From: an uncultured Oscillospiraceae bacterium
Lineage (GTDB): Bacteria > Bacillota > Clostridia > Oscillospirales > Oscillospiraceae
Length of the DNA stretch: 28,256 nt
Assembly (NCBI GenBank): GCA_934597125.1
Contig: CAKTQM010000021.1
Span: 1 to 28,256, forward strand
Direction of reading: 5' to 3'
Of the stretch, positions 8,511-15,795 are shown piece by piece. A program made the position numbers and the translations under genes. Under the pieces are notes generated by a model. It ran no database searches. It worked only from the letters and a program-made list of their open reading frames with translations, and was not told the DNA's origin. The first letter of the stretch is position 1, and each line of letters starts with the position of its first letter.

Positions 8511-8539
8511 AAAAGCGGGATGCATCGCATCCCGCTTTT
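8511..8539. terminator. Bidirectional terminator between the decarboxylase and carD
   Basis: A 13-bp perfect stem (8511-8523 / 8527-8539) with loop ATC has A4 and T4 at its ends, so it can stop transcripts arriving from both sides: the plus-strand decarboxylase and the minus-strand carD. Confidence 0.85.
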
Positions 8540-8541
8540 GG

Positions 8542-9054
8542 TTATTCCTCCGGCCATGCCGGATAGTCCTTCTGGATATAGGCGCAGACATCCTGCCGGT
8601 CGATACCCAGGGCGGCGGCCAGCTCGCCGTACAGCTGCTCCTCGGCGCGGCGGAGATACCGCTCGTCCAGTTGGCTGACCTTGCGGCCCCGGCGCAGGGC
8701 GTCGCGGCGGCGCTGGCTGGTGTATTTGATCATGGCGGCCATGCGGCCGCAGTCATAGGAGGTCACCACAGCGTGATAGTGCTCCTTGACAGCCCGCTGG
8801 CTGGCGCCCTCCGGCGCCTGAGCCGGCAGGGCAGGCAGGCGGGAGAGAAAGGCGGCGGCCTCCTGCGCCGTCATCAATGGGCGCATCAGCACGGCGGTGT
8901 CCACCGGCGTCATCACTTGTCCGCTGCGGTACAGGGGGGACAGGGTATAGTATTCCCTGGTCTTATCATAGCCCGACGTGTGGGGCGTGCCCACGCTTTC
9001 CACCCGACAGACGCCCTCGCCGCCGTATACCACCAGATCACCCGCTGCAAACAT
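8542..9054 (-). CDS. CarD-family transcriptional regulator
   Basis: 170 residues. I chose the ATG at 9054, which gives MFAAGDLVVYGGEGVCRV and has GAGAGGAG 6 nt upstream, rather than an upstream in-frame ATG at 9081. The N-terminal RNA polymerase-interacting domain (GDLVVYGGEGVCRVESVG ... REYYTLSPLYRSGQVMTPVD) is clear. The C-terminal helical part contains SQRRRDALRRGRKVSQLDERYLRRAEEQLYGELAAAL. CarD proteins bind the RNA polymerase beta subunit and stabilise open promoter complexes. This one is monocistronic: its own promoter is at 9135-9163 and its terminator at 8511-8539. Confidence 0.92.
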   Translation of the reverse strand: MFAAGDLVVYGGEGVCRVESVGTPHTSGYDKTREYYTLSPLYRSGQVMTPVDTAVLMRPLMTAQEAAAFLSRLPALPAQAPEGASQRAVKEHYHAVVTSYDCGRMAAMIKYTSQRRRDALRRGRKVSQLDERYLRRAEEQLYGELAAALGIDRQDVCAYIQKDYPAWPEE

Positions 9055-9134
9055 GACTGCTCCTCTCTCCGCACACAACACAAAACACTGAAAAAAGCAC
9101 GGCCTGGGCCATGCGTCTTACATTTATTGGTAAC

Positions 9135-9163
9135 AGTATAGCACATTTTTCCGGAAAATGTAA
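9135..9163 (-). promoter_or_regulatory. Promoter of carD
   Basis: On the minus strand TTACAT (9163-9158), a 17-bp spacer and TATACT (9140-9135) are found 81 nt before the carD ATG. The spacer is nearly a palindrome (ACATTTT ... AAAATGT around CCGG, 9143-9161), so it could hold an operator; that is only a suggestion. Confidence 0.65.
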
Positions 9164-9184
9164 GGGGAAAATCGAAATTTGTTG

Positions 9185-9223
9185 AAAAAAGCAGTCCCTG
9201 CCCTCCGGCAGAGACTGCTTTTC
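9185..9223 (-). terminator. Terminator of the udp-glsB operon
   Basis: A GC-rich stem (AAAGCAGTC-C-CTGCC paired with GGCAG-A-GACTGCTTT, loop CTCC) is flanked on its left side by A6, read as U6 on the minus strand. It stops transcripts leaving the GlsB-type gene just ahead of the carD promoter. Confidence 0.8.
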
Positions 9224-9235
9224 CGATAAAAATGC

Positions 9236-9466
9236 TTACTTGAACAGCCAGCGGCAGATGAGAATAACCACGCAGGCGCCACCCACGCCGATCAGAAACG
9301 AGCCCAGCGAGTTCCGTGCCACCAGCCCGATGGCGCCGGCCAGCCAGTTGCCCACGCCGCTGCCCACAATGCCCAAAATGATATTGCGCAGCACGCCGCC
9401 CTTGCTGTCCATCAGCTTGCCGGCCAGCCAGCCGATAATGCCGCCGACGATAATTGACCAGATCAT
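9236..9466 (-). CDS. GlsB/YeaQ/YmgE-family small membrane protein
   Basis: 76 residues with three hydrophobic segments: MIWSIIVGGIIGWLAGKLM, the Gly-rich NIILGIVGSGVGNWLAGAIG and GSFLIGVGGACVVILICRWLF. The order and the GWLAGK and GxxGxxxGNWL patterns match the transglycosylase-associated protein family (PF04226), which is stress-linked in several bacteria but has no proven biochemical role. AAAGGAG lies about 11 nt upstream of the ATG. It follows the uridine phosphorylase stop by 22 nt and so is probably co-transcribed with it. Confidence 0.9.
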   Translation of the reverse strand: MIWSIIVGGIIGWLAGKLMDSKGGVLRNIILGIVGSGVGNWLAGAIGLVARNSLGSFLIGVGGACVVILICRWLFK

Positions 9467-9488
9467 AATATGTATCGCTCCTTTTCTG

Positions 9489-10262
9489 TTACTTGCCGCT
9501 GGCGCGATCCTGACGGATCAGCAGCTTCAGCGCCTCCACGCCCACGGTGACGGCGGAGGTGGTGTCCTCGTTCATGTCCTGATCCAGACCCGCGGCCTCC
9601 CGCTCCTGATTCCAGATCACGTGGAAGCAGCTGCCGCAGCGGCAGCCCAGTGCGTTAGCCACCACGAACAGGGCGGCGCTCTCCATTTCGCTGGCCTTGA
9701 CCCCCAGCCGCTTCCACGCCTCCCACTTGTTCAGCAGCTCGTAGGATACGGGCATGCGGGCGGGGGAATGCTGTCCGTAGAAAGAGTCCTTGCACTGCAC
9801 CACGCCCACCTGGGTGCGCTTGCCCAGCGCCTTTGCCGCCTGTACCAGCGCGGTGGTTACGTCAAAGTCCGCCACGGCGGGGTACTCGATGGGGGCGTAT
9901 TCGCGGCTGGTGTGTTCGAACCGGATGGCGCCGGTGGCGATGACTACATCACCGCTGCGGACATCCAGATCAATGCCGCCGCAGGTGCCCACGCGGATAA
10001 ACGTGTCCGCGCCGATGTTGTGCAGCTCCTCCATGGCGATAGAGGCGGACGGCCCGCCGATGCCGGTGGAGCACACGGAGACCTTCTCGCCCAGCAGGGT
10101 GCCGGTGTAGATGGTATACTCCCGGTTCTGGGAGACGAAATGGGCATCGTCAAACAGCTTGGCGATCTTTTCGCAGCGGCCCGGGTCGCCGGGCAGGATC
10201 ACATAACGGCCCACATCGCCCGCCACACAGCGGATATGAAATTGCTTTTCCAGTTTTTGCAT
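9489..10262 (-). CDS. udp: Uridine phosphorylase (nucleoside phosphorylase family I)
   Basis: 257 residues, the usual length. The enzyme splits uridine with phosphate into uracil and ribose-1-phosphate in the cytoplasm. Visible motifs are the phosphate-binding GDPGR (25-29), [16 protein letters not shown] (65-80), RVGTCGG (90-96) and EMESAALF (192-199), which contacts the ribose. GGAGGG lies 7 nt before the ATG. The substrate could be broader (other pyrimidine or purine nucleosides), since family members differ subtly. Another pyrimidine salvage enzyme, cytidine deaminase, is encoded in this window at 15326. A perfect AACGA-A-TCGTT palindrome (10281-10291) just upstream could be an operator. 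Confidence 0.9.
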   Translation of the reverse strand: MQKLEKQFHIRCVAGDVGRYVILPGDPGRCEKIAKLFDDAHFVSQNREYTIYTGTLLGEKVSVCSTGIGGPSASIAMEELHNIGADTFIRVGTCGGIDLDVRSGDVVIATGAIRFEHTSREYAPIEYPAVADFDVTTALVQAAKALGKRTQVGVVQCKDSFYGQHSPARMPVSYELLNKWEAWKRLGVKASEMESAALFVVANALGCRCGSCFHVIWNQEREAAGLDQDMNEDTTSAVTVGVEALKLLIRQDRASGK

Positions 10263-10344
10263 AATGGCCCTCCAAATGATAACGAATCGTTGAAAATGGG
10301 AAATATATTACAAAAAGTAGTTGCTTTCGTTTTGGTGGACTATT

Positions 10345-10373
10345 ATTTTACCACAGCTTGCGGAAAAATGCAA
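10345..10373 (-). promoter_or_regulatory. Promoter of udp-glsB
   Basis: Minus-strand TTGCAT (10373-10368), a 17-bp spacer and TAAAAT (10350-10345) lie about 80 nt upstream of the udp ATG. A weaker plus-strand pair, TTGCTT (10321) and TATTTT (10344) with 17 bp between, overlaps it and might serve the divergent lipoprotein. Confidence 0.65.
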
Positions 10374-10480
10374 CGCTGGCAGAAGTTGCAGGCGGTAGTT
10401 TTGTCGAAACGCGGTCATACTATCCACGGCGCGATGGAATCCCTTCGCGCGGCAGTACGATGAAAAAAGGAGGATGGGAT

Positions 10481-10975
10481 ATGATGAAGCAAACAGCGGC
10501 CCTGGTGATGGCGGCGCTGCTGATGCTGGCGCTGGCAGGCTGCGGCGAGAACAAGGACAACACCAACCGCCCCGGCAGCGACAGCAACAACACCACCAAC
10601 GGCACCAATGACACCGCCAACGGCAATACCAACAACGACGCCACCAACAATGACAACACCGCCAACAACGGCGGCACGGTGGATGACGGTCTGACCGACA
10701 GCAACGAAAAGGCACGCAATGGCCGCAGCAGCTACGGCACGTACCGCGACAACGGCAATGACAAGGCCTTTACCGAAAACCGCGGCAGCACCTTTGGCCA
10801 CGCGGGTCAGGAGATCCAGCGGGACGCCGAACAGTGGCCTCCCACGGTGTATGACACCATGACCGGTACCCACGGCGCCCGCGGCACCGCTACCTGGCGG
10901 CAGATGCTGGATAACGGCTTTGTTCACGACACCGACGGCTTTTTGCTGGACGGCGAAAACGCCTGCTGGTCGTAA
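10481..10975 (+). CDS. Asn/Thr/Asp-rich lipoprotein of unknown function
   Basis: 164 residues, beginning MMKQTAALVMAALLMLALAGC, with lipobox LALAGC and lipidation at Cys 21. AAAAGGAGG ends at 10473, 7 nt before ATG 10481. ATG 10484 is also possible; upstream in-frame ATGs lack a site. Residues about 22-72 are a low-complexity linker of N, T, D and G (NNTTNGTNDTANGNTNNDAT), which probably holds the folded part away from the membrane. The C-terminal part (SSYGTYRDNGNDKAF ... TWRQMLDNGFVHDTDGFLLDGENACWS) has no family I recognise. The gene stands alone: divergent from udp and followed by a strong terminator. Confidence 0.85.
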   Translation: MMKQTAALVMAALLMLALAGCGENKDNTNRPGSDSNNTTNGTNDTANGNTNNDATNNDNTANNGGTVDDGLTDSNEKARNGRSSYGTYRDNGNDKAFTENRGSTFGHAGQEIQRDAEQWPPTVYDTMTGTHGARGTATWRQMLDNGFVHDTDGFLLDGENACWS

Positions 10976-10990
10976 CGGCGGCGGAAACGG

Positions 10991-11029
10991 AAAAAAGACG
11001 AGGCTGCGGACATCAGCCTCGTCTTTTTT
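10991..11029. terminator. Bidirectional terminator shared by the lipoprotein gene and a candidate small RNA
   Basis: The stem AAAAAAGACGAGGCTG pairs with CAGCCTCGTCTTTTTT around a 7-nt loop, with A6 and T6 at the two ends. It ends the plus-strand lipoprotein transcript and would equally end a minus-strand transcript started at about 11074. Confidence 0.88.
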
Positions 11030-11074
11030 ATGAAAGGAGAGAGAATAACAATGTGAAAACAATTTTCTTTGGCT
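10991..11074 (-). ncRNA. Candidate small RNA of about 84 nt with a CU-rich anti-Shine-Dalgarno segment
   Basis: A consensus promoter on the minus strand (11109-11081) and an intrinsic terminator (11029-10991) bracket about 84 nt with no usable reading frame. From the 5' end I see a small hairpin GAAAA-UUG-UUUUC, then an unpaired stretch containing UUCUCUCUCCUUUCAU, then the terminator hairpin with its U6 tail. CUCUCUCCUUUC is complementary to Shine-Dalgarno sites of the GAAAGGAG type. Hairpin, pyrimidine seed, terminator is the usual layout of base-pairing small RNAs in Firmicutes. I do not recognise it as a known family. Expression is inferred, not shown. Confidence 0.55.
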
Positions 11075-11080
11075 GATGCT

Positions 11081-11109
11081 ACTATACATCTTCCAGCGGC
11101 GTGTGTCAA
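11081..11109 (-). promoter_or_regulatory. Consensus promoter of the candidate small RNA
   Basis: TTGACA (11109-11104), a 17-bp spacer and TATAGT (11086-11081), on the minus strand. The -35 is a perfect match, among the best promoters in the window, yet no coding frame follows before the terminator. Confidence 0.7.
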
Positions 11110-11120
11110 CGACTATGACA

Positions 11121-11138
11121 AACAATTCACAAATTGTT
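11121..11138. promoter_or_regulatory. Inverted repeat between the small-RNA and marR promoters
   Basis: AACAATT-CACA-AATTGTT is a 7-bp inverted repeat 12 bp upstream of the small-RNA -35 and 25 bp upstream of the marR -35. Its position suits an activator or repressor site; the binding protein is unknown. Confidence 0.4.
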
Positions 11139-11162
11139 CACAGGGGAATGCCCTCTTCGCCC

Positions 11163-11218
11163 TTGACGAATGAAAATAGCTGTGGTACTATTTAGCCTGC
11201 TAATTTTTAGCACGCTAA
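11163..11218 (+). promoter_or_regulatory. marR promoter with two tandem MarR-type operators
   Basis: TTGACG (11163-11168), a 17-bp spacer and TACTAT (11186-11191) form the promoter. Directly after the -10 box lie two palindromes of the form TTAGCNNGCTAA, at 11192-11203 and 11207-11218, 15 bp from centre to centre. Such TTAGC/GCTAA dyads are typical MarR-family sites. Their place over the start point predicts autorepression of the whole marR-ABC operon, relieved when a ligand binds MarR. Confidence 0.78.
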
Positions 11219-11244
11219 ACATTAAAAAGCAGAAAGGAGCGCGC

Positions 11245-11700
11245 ATGGTACAGGATATTCACGAAGTAAAGCACCTGGCGCCGCTGATGGGCTATTGCGA
11301 CCATCAGATGCACCGGCTGATGACCCAGAAGCTGCGGCAATACGACGTGTCGCCCATGCAGTGCCGGACGCTGACCTATTTGCAGGAGACGGCAGGTCAG
11401 GTGAACCAGCGGATGCTGGAGCGGCACCTGATGGTAAAGCCCTCCACCGCCAGCGGCATCGTGGGACGGCTGGAGGAAAAGGGCCTGGTGCGCCGCCAGA
11501 CCAGCGGCAGCGACGGCCGCTGCCGTATTCTGGCGCTGACCGACAGCGGACGGCAGTTTTATCAACAGTTCTGTGCCATCGCCGAGCAGGCGAACCGCCA
11601 GGCGGAGCAGGGCTTCTCTCCTCAGGAGATGGAGACGCTGCGCCAGCTGCTGCTGCGGGTGGCGGATAATCTTACGCAGGCACAGGAGGGCACGGAATGA
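11245..11700 (+). CDS. MarR-family transcriptional regulator of the ABC exporter operon
   Basis: 151 residues. Start ATG 11245 has AAAGGAG 5 nt upstream; the upstream in-frame ATG at 11170 sits inside the promoter and is rejected. The winged helix-turn-helix spans about 35-105, with SPMQCRTLTYLQETAGQVNQRMLERHLMVKPSTASGIVGRLEEKGLV followed by the wing RRQTSGSDGRCRILALTDSG. Flanking helices form the dimer interface. The last codons overlap the ATG of the first ABC gene (ATGA), so the genes are translationally coupled. With the two operators ahead of its own gene it is very likely the local repressor of the exporter. The ligand is unknown. Confidence 0.92.
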   Translation: MVQDIHEVKHLAPLMGYCDHQMHRLMTQKLRQYDVSPMQCRTLTYLQETAGQVNQRMLERHLMVKPSTASGIVGRLEEKGLVRRQTSGSDGRCRILALTDSGRQFYQQFCAIAEQANRQAEQGFSPQEMETLRQLLLRVADNLTQAQEGTE

Positions 11701-13430
11701 AAACCTTTTTCCCCTATACAAAAGGCTATCGCCAGTGGATCCTGCTGGGCGTGGCCTGCTCCATTGCCGAAGCCGTGCTGGAGCTGGAGCTGCCCCAGGT
11801 CATGAGCGACATCGTGGACGTGGGCATTGCCGGCGGCGACCGGCAGTATATTATGGCCATGGGCCTGAAGATGCTGGCCCTGGCGCTGGCGGCGCTGCTG
11901 GGCGGCGTGGGTGCGGCGGTGTTTGCCGCCAAGGCCGCCATGGGCTTCGGCGCCCAGGTGCGTCAGGCGGAGTATGAGCAGGTGCAGCGCTTCTCCTTTG
12001 CCAATATCGAGCATTTCTCCACCGCCAGCCTTATCACCCGCCTGACCAACGACGTGGCGTCCATACAGATGACGCTGTTTATGGGCATGCGCATGTGCGT
12101 CCGCGCGCCGGTCATGCTGATCACCGCCATTGTCAAGGCTGTGGAGATCAGTCTGGATCTGAGCCAGGTGTTTCTGGTGGTGGTGCCGCTGCTGATCCTC
12201 GCGGTGGTTATCGTCATCCGCTACGTGGGGCCCTTCTTCACCGCGTTGCAAAGCGCCACCGATGATGTGAACCTGGTGGTGCAGGAGAACCTCAACGCCG
12301 TGCGGGTGGTGAAATCCTTCGTGCGGGAGGATGAGGAGACCGAGAAATTCCGCCAGCGCAACGACAGGCTGCGTGACACCGCCGAGCGGGCCTTTGGCTT
12401 TGTGGTGATGTTTATGCCGGTGATGATCCTGCTGATGGGCGGCACCATCGTGGCGGTCATGTGGCTGGGCGGCCACGACGTGGCGGAGGGCACGCTGCTC
12501 TCCGGCGACCTGATGGCCTTTTTCACCTATTCCAGCGAGATCCTGATGTCCCTGATGATGGTGTCCATGGTGCTGATGTTCCTGACCCGCGCCATCGCCT
12601 GCGCCAAGCGCATCAAAGAGGTGCTGCGGGAGCGGCCGGAGATTACCGACGACCGCGCCGATCCCGCCCTGACGGTGGAGAACGGCGACATCCGGTTTGA
12701 CCACGTTTTCTTCAAATATCACCCCACCGCGGAGGCATGGAACCTGAACGACATCGACCTGCACATCGAAAGCGGCATGACGGTGGGCATCCTGGGCGGC
12801 ACCGGCAGTGCCAAATCCACCCTTGTCAGCATGATCCCCCGCCTGTACGAGGTCAACGGGGGCGCTGTCTGCGTGGGCGGCCACAACGTGAAGGACTACA
12901 CCATGGAAGCCCTCCGGGACGGTTGTGCCATGGTGCTGCAGAAGAACACCCTTTTCTCCGGAACCATTCGGGAGAATCTGCGCTGGGGCCGTGCCGACGC
13001 CACGGACGAGGAGATCGCCGAGGCCTGCCGCATGGCCTGCGCCGACGAGTTTATCGAGAAAATGCCCGACGGCTACGACACCCATATCGAGCAGGGCGGC
13101 ACCAACGTGTCCGGCGGCCAGAAGCAGCGCCTGTGCATCGCGCGGGCCATCCTGCGGCGGCCCAGGGTGCTGATCCTGGACGACAGCACCTCCGCCGTGG
13201 ATACCGCCACCGACGCAAAGATCCGCGCCGCCCTGAAGGAGGCCCTGCCCGGCGCCACTAAACTCATCATCGCCCAGCGTGTCACCTCCGTGATGGACGC
13301 GGATATGATCCTGGTGCTGGACGACGGGCATATCGTGGGACAGGGCACCCACGCGCAGCTGATGGACAGCTGCGATATCTACCGCGAGGTCTATGAATCC
13401 CAGCAGGAAGGGGTGAGCATTGATGGCTGA
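11697..13430 (+). CDS. ABC exporter half-transporter with degenerate ATPase site
   Basis: 577 residues: a six-helix exporter membrane domain (about 15-310) and a nucleotide-binding domain (about 335-570). Walker A is GGTGSAKST (367-375), with Ala where the last Gly is expected. The signature is VSGGQKQR, Walker B ends LILDD (D495, D496) with Asp in place of the catalytic Glu, and the switch is IIAQR with Gln 527 for His. These three changes mark the non-catalytic partner of heterodimeric exporters such as BmrC/BmrD, LmrCD and TM287/288. It pairs with the next gene, whose start overlaps its stop. Likely cargo is a drug or lipid-like compound, inferred from the MarR control. Confidence 0.92.
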   Translation: MKTFFPYTKGYRQWILLGVACSIAEAVLELELPQVMSDIVDVGIAGGDRQYIMAMGLKMLALALAALLGGVGAAVFAAKAAMGFGAQVRQAEYEQVQRFSFANIEHFSTASLITRLTNDVASIQMTLFMGMRMCVRAPVMLITAIVKAVEISLDLSQVFLVVVPLLILAVVIVIRYVGPFFTALQSATDDVNLVVQENLNAVRVVKSFVREDEETEKFRQRNDRLRDTAERAFGFVVMFMPVMILLMGGTIVAVMWLGGHDVAEGTLLSGDLMAFFTYSSEILMSLMMVSMVLMFLTRAIACAKRIKEVLRERPEITDDRADPALTVENGDIRFDHVFFKYHPTAEAWNLNDIDLHIESGMTVGILGGTGSAKSTLVSMIPRLYEVNGGAVCVGGHNVKDYTMEALRDGCAMVLQKNTLFSGTIRENLRWGRADATDEEIAEACRMACADEFIEKMPDGYDTHIEQGGTNVSGGQKQRLCIARAILRRPRVLILDDSTSAVDTATDAKIRAALKEALPGATKLIIAQRVTSVMDADMILVLDDGHIVGQGTHAQLMDSCDIYREVYESQQEGVSIDG

Positions 13431-15312
13431 CAACAAGACAAGAGCCCCCCGCGGCGGCCACGGTCACGGCCCCAACGGCCACGGCTTCCAGCGGCCCAAG
13501 GATATGAAGGGCACCTTCAAAAAGCTGATGGGCTACGTGGGAAGGTATAAGGGTTCGCTGGTGCTGGTGGCTATCTGCCTCATCATCAGCTCCGTAGCCA
13601 GTGTGGCCTCCAGCTATACGCTCAAGCCCATGCTGAACGACTATATCCTCCCCGGCGATTTTTCGGGGCTGCTGAAGATGCTGGTGCTGCTGGGCGGCCT
13701 GTTTGCCCTCAGCGCGGGCTGCTCCTACGCCTATGCCCGCATCATGGTGCATGTGGCCCAGCGGACGGTGGCCGCCATCCGGCAGGATCTGTTCCGCCGC
13801 CTACAGCAGCTGCCCATCCGCTACTATGACCAGCACCAGTCCGGCGACCTGATGAGCCGCTTCACCAACGATATCGACACCGTGTCCGAGATGCTCAACA
13901 GCAGCTTTGCCAGCATCATCTCCAATGTGCTGACCTTTGTGGGCACGGTGGTGATGATGGTGGTGCTCAACCCCTGGCTGACGCTGATTACCTTCGACTT
14001 CCTGGCCCTGATGGGCGTGGTGGTGAAGGTCATCGGCGGCCGCAGCCGTGTGAATTTCCAGCGCCAGCAGGCGGCTCTGGGCGCGGTGAACGGCTATATC
14101 GAGGAGATGATCGAGGGTCAGAAGGTCATCAAGGTCTTCAACCACGAGCAGCAGGCCATCAGCCATTTCACCGGCCTGAACGACACCTACCGTCAGGCCG
14201 CCACCGCGGCCCAGGCCTATGCCGGTATGATGATGCCCGCCATGGGCAACCTCAGCAAGATCAACTACGCCGTCACCTGCTGCGTGGGAGGCTTGCTGGC
14301 TATCGGCGGCATGTTCGACGTGGGTTCTCTGGGCGCGTACCTGCTGTATGTCAAGCAGGTCAGCCAGCCCATCGCCCAGATCAGCCAGCAGGTGAATACG
14401 CTGCTGGCCGCGGCGGCGGGCGCGGAGCGCATCTTCGCCGTCATGGACGCCCCGCCGGAGACCGACGAGGGCAAGACCGTCATCGTCCGCGTGGAGAAGG
14501 AGGGCGAGACGCTCACCGAGACCACGGAGCGCACCGGCCGCTGGGCGTGGAAGCGCCCCGACGGCACGCTGACGGAGCTGAAGGGCGACGTGCGGTTCGA
14601 CCACGTGACCTTCTCCTATGACGGGGAGAAAACGGTGCTGCACGATGTGTCCCTGTTCGCCAAGCCCGGCCAGAAGATCGCCTTCGTGGGCTCCACCGGC
14701 GCGGGAAAAACCACCATCACCAACCTTATCAACCGCTTTTACGACATTCAGGAGGGCGCCATCACCTACGACGGCATCGACGTGAAGGATATCGCCAAGG
14801 ACTCCCTCCGCCGCTCTCTGGGCATGGTGCTGCAGGATACCCACCTGTTCACCGGCACCATCGCCGACAACATCCGCTACGGCAAGCTGGACGCCACCGA
14901 CGAGGAGATCCGCGCTGCCGCGAAGCTGGCGAACGCCGACGGCTTCATCCGCCACCTGCCCCAGGGCTACGACACCGTCATCACCGGTGACGGCGCGGGT
15001 CTGAGCCAGGGCGAGCGGCAGCTGCTGGCTATCGCCCGCGCCGCCGTGTCCGACCCGCCGGTGCTGATCCTGGACGAGGCCACCAGCTCCATCGACACCC
15101 GCACCGAAACGCTGATCGAACGGGGCATGGATTCCCTGATGGAGGGCCGCACGGTGTTCGTTATCGCCCACCGCCTGTCCACCGTCCGCAACGCCCAGGC
15201 CATTCTGGTGCTGGAAAACGGACAGATCATCGAACGGGGCGACCACGCCCAGCTTTTGGAAGAAAAGGGCCGGTACTATCAGCTGTATACCGGTCAGGCA
15301 AAATTGAGTTAA
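13423..15312 (+). CDS. ABC exporter half-transporter with intact ATPase site
   Basis: 629 residues from ATG 13423, which lies inside the end of the previous gene; TTG at 13420 is an alternative. The N-terminus is Gly/His-rich (APRGGHGHGPNGHGFQ) ahead of the six-helix domain (about 30-330). A linker rich in charged residues (about 345-385) precedes the ATPase domain. Walker A is GSTGAGKTT (423-431), the signature is LSQGERQ, Walker B ends LILDE (D551, E552) and the switch is VIAHR (H583), all consistent with hydrolysis. This is the catalytic partner of the heterodimer. Cytidine deaminase starts 13 nt after its stop. Confidence 0.93.
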   Translation: MADNKTRAPRGGHGHGPNGHGFQRPKDMKGTFKKLMGYVGRYKGSLVLVAICLIISSVASVASSYTLKPMLNDYILPGDFSGLLKMLVLLGGLFALSAGCSYAYARIMVHVAQRTVAAIRQDLFRRLQQLPIRYYDQHQSGDLMSRFTNDIDTVSEMLNSSFASIISNVLTFVGTVVMMVVLNPWLTLITFDFLALMGVVVKVIGGRSRVNFQRQQAALGAVNGYIEEMIEGQKVIKVFNHEQQAISHFTGLNDTYRQAATAAQAYAGMMMPAMGNLSKINYAVTCCVGGLLAIGGMFDVGSLGAYLLYVKQVSQPIAQISQQVNTLLAAAAGAERIFAVMDAPPETDEGKTVIVRVEKEGETLTETTERTGRWAWKRPDGTLTELKGDVRFDHVTFSYDGEKTVLHDVSLFAKPGQKIAFVGSTGAGKTTITNLINRFYDIQEGAITYDGIDVKDIAKDSLRRSLGMVLQDTHLFTGTIADNIRYGKLDATDEEIRAAAKLANADGFIRHLPQGYDTVITGDGAGLSQGERQLLAIARAAVSDPPVLILDEATSSIDTRTETLIERGMDSLMEGRTVFVIAHRLSTVRNAQAILVLENGQIIERGDHAQLLEEKGRYYQLYTGQAKLS

Positions 15313-15325
15313 AGGAGACGCCGAT

Positions 15326-15715
15326 ATGACAGAAAAGGAGCTTTGCCAAAAGGCCATCGACATGCTGGATCGGGCCTATATTCCCTATTCCCACTTTCCC
15401 GTGGGGGCGGCGCTGGAGTGCAGCGACGGCACGGTCTACACCGGCTGCAACATTGAAAACGCCGCCTACGGCGCCACCATCTGCGCCGAGCGCACCGCCA
15501 TCTTCAAGGCCGTCAGCGAGGGGCACCGCGATTTCGTCCGCATCGCCATCGCCGGCCGCAGCGACGACTACTGCGTCCCCTGCGGCACCTGCCGTCAGGT
15601 GATGATGGAATTCGCGCCGGAGTTGGAGGTACTCTGCATCAACAAGGCCGGCGACGCGAAAAGATTCGCCCTGAAAGAATTGCTTCCGTATGGCTTCGAC
15701 CAATCCTGGTTATAA
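15326..15715 (+). CDS. cdd: Cytidine deaminase
   Basis: 129 residues, the usual length of the small tetrameric form. It deaminates cytidine and deoxycytidine to uridine and deoxyuridine in the cytoplasm. The zinc site is fully visible: C53-A-E55-R, with Glu 55 as proton shuttle, and PCGTC with C86 and C89. YSHFPVGAAL (21-30) and GCNIENAAYG (40-49) are the substrate-binding segments. AAAGGAG begins on the last bases of the exporter gene and lies 8 nt before the ATG, so it is the last clear member of the marR operon by spacing. No functional link to drug export is obvious. Confidence 0.95.
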   Translation: MTEKELCQKAIDMLDRAYIPYSHFPVGAALECSDGTVYTGCNIENAAYGATICAERTAIFKAVSEGHRDFVRIAIAGRSDDYCVPCGTCRQVMMEFAPELEVLCINKAGDAKRFALKELLPYGFDQSWL

Positions 15716-15795
15716 TTTCCGGGAACAAAACGGCGAAAAATTGCGTCTAACAGAGCAGACCCGCATGAATTGCGGAAACCAAGGAGGATATTTTG

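Noticed and set aside
11030..11058. GAAAGGAG followed by ATG on the plus strand, resembling a gene start after the lipoprotein terminator
   Set aside because: The ATG is followed at once by TGA, so nothing is encoded; the stretch makes better sense as the template of the minus-strand small RNA.
11622..13436. A 604-codon minus-strand frame opposite the first ABC gene, rich in His, Gln and Gly
   Set aside because: Shadow of a GC-rich gene; no start signals and no recognisable domain.
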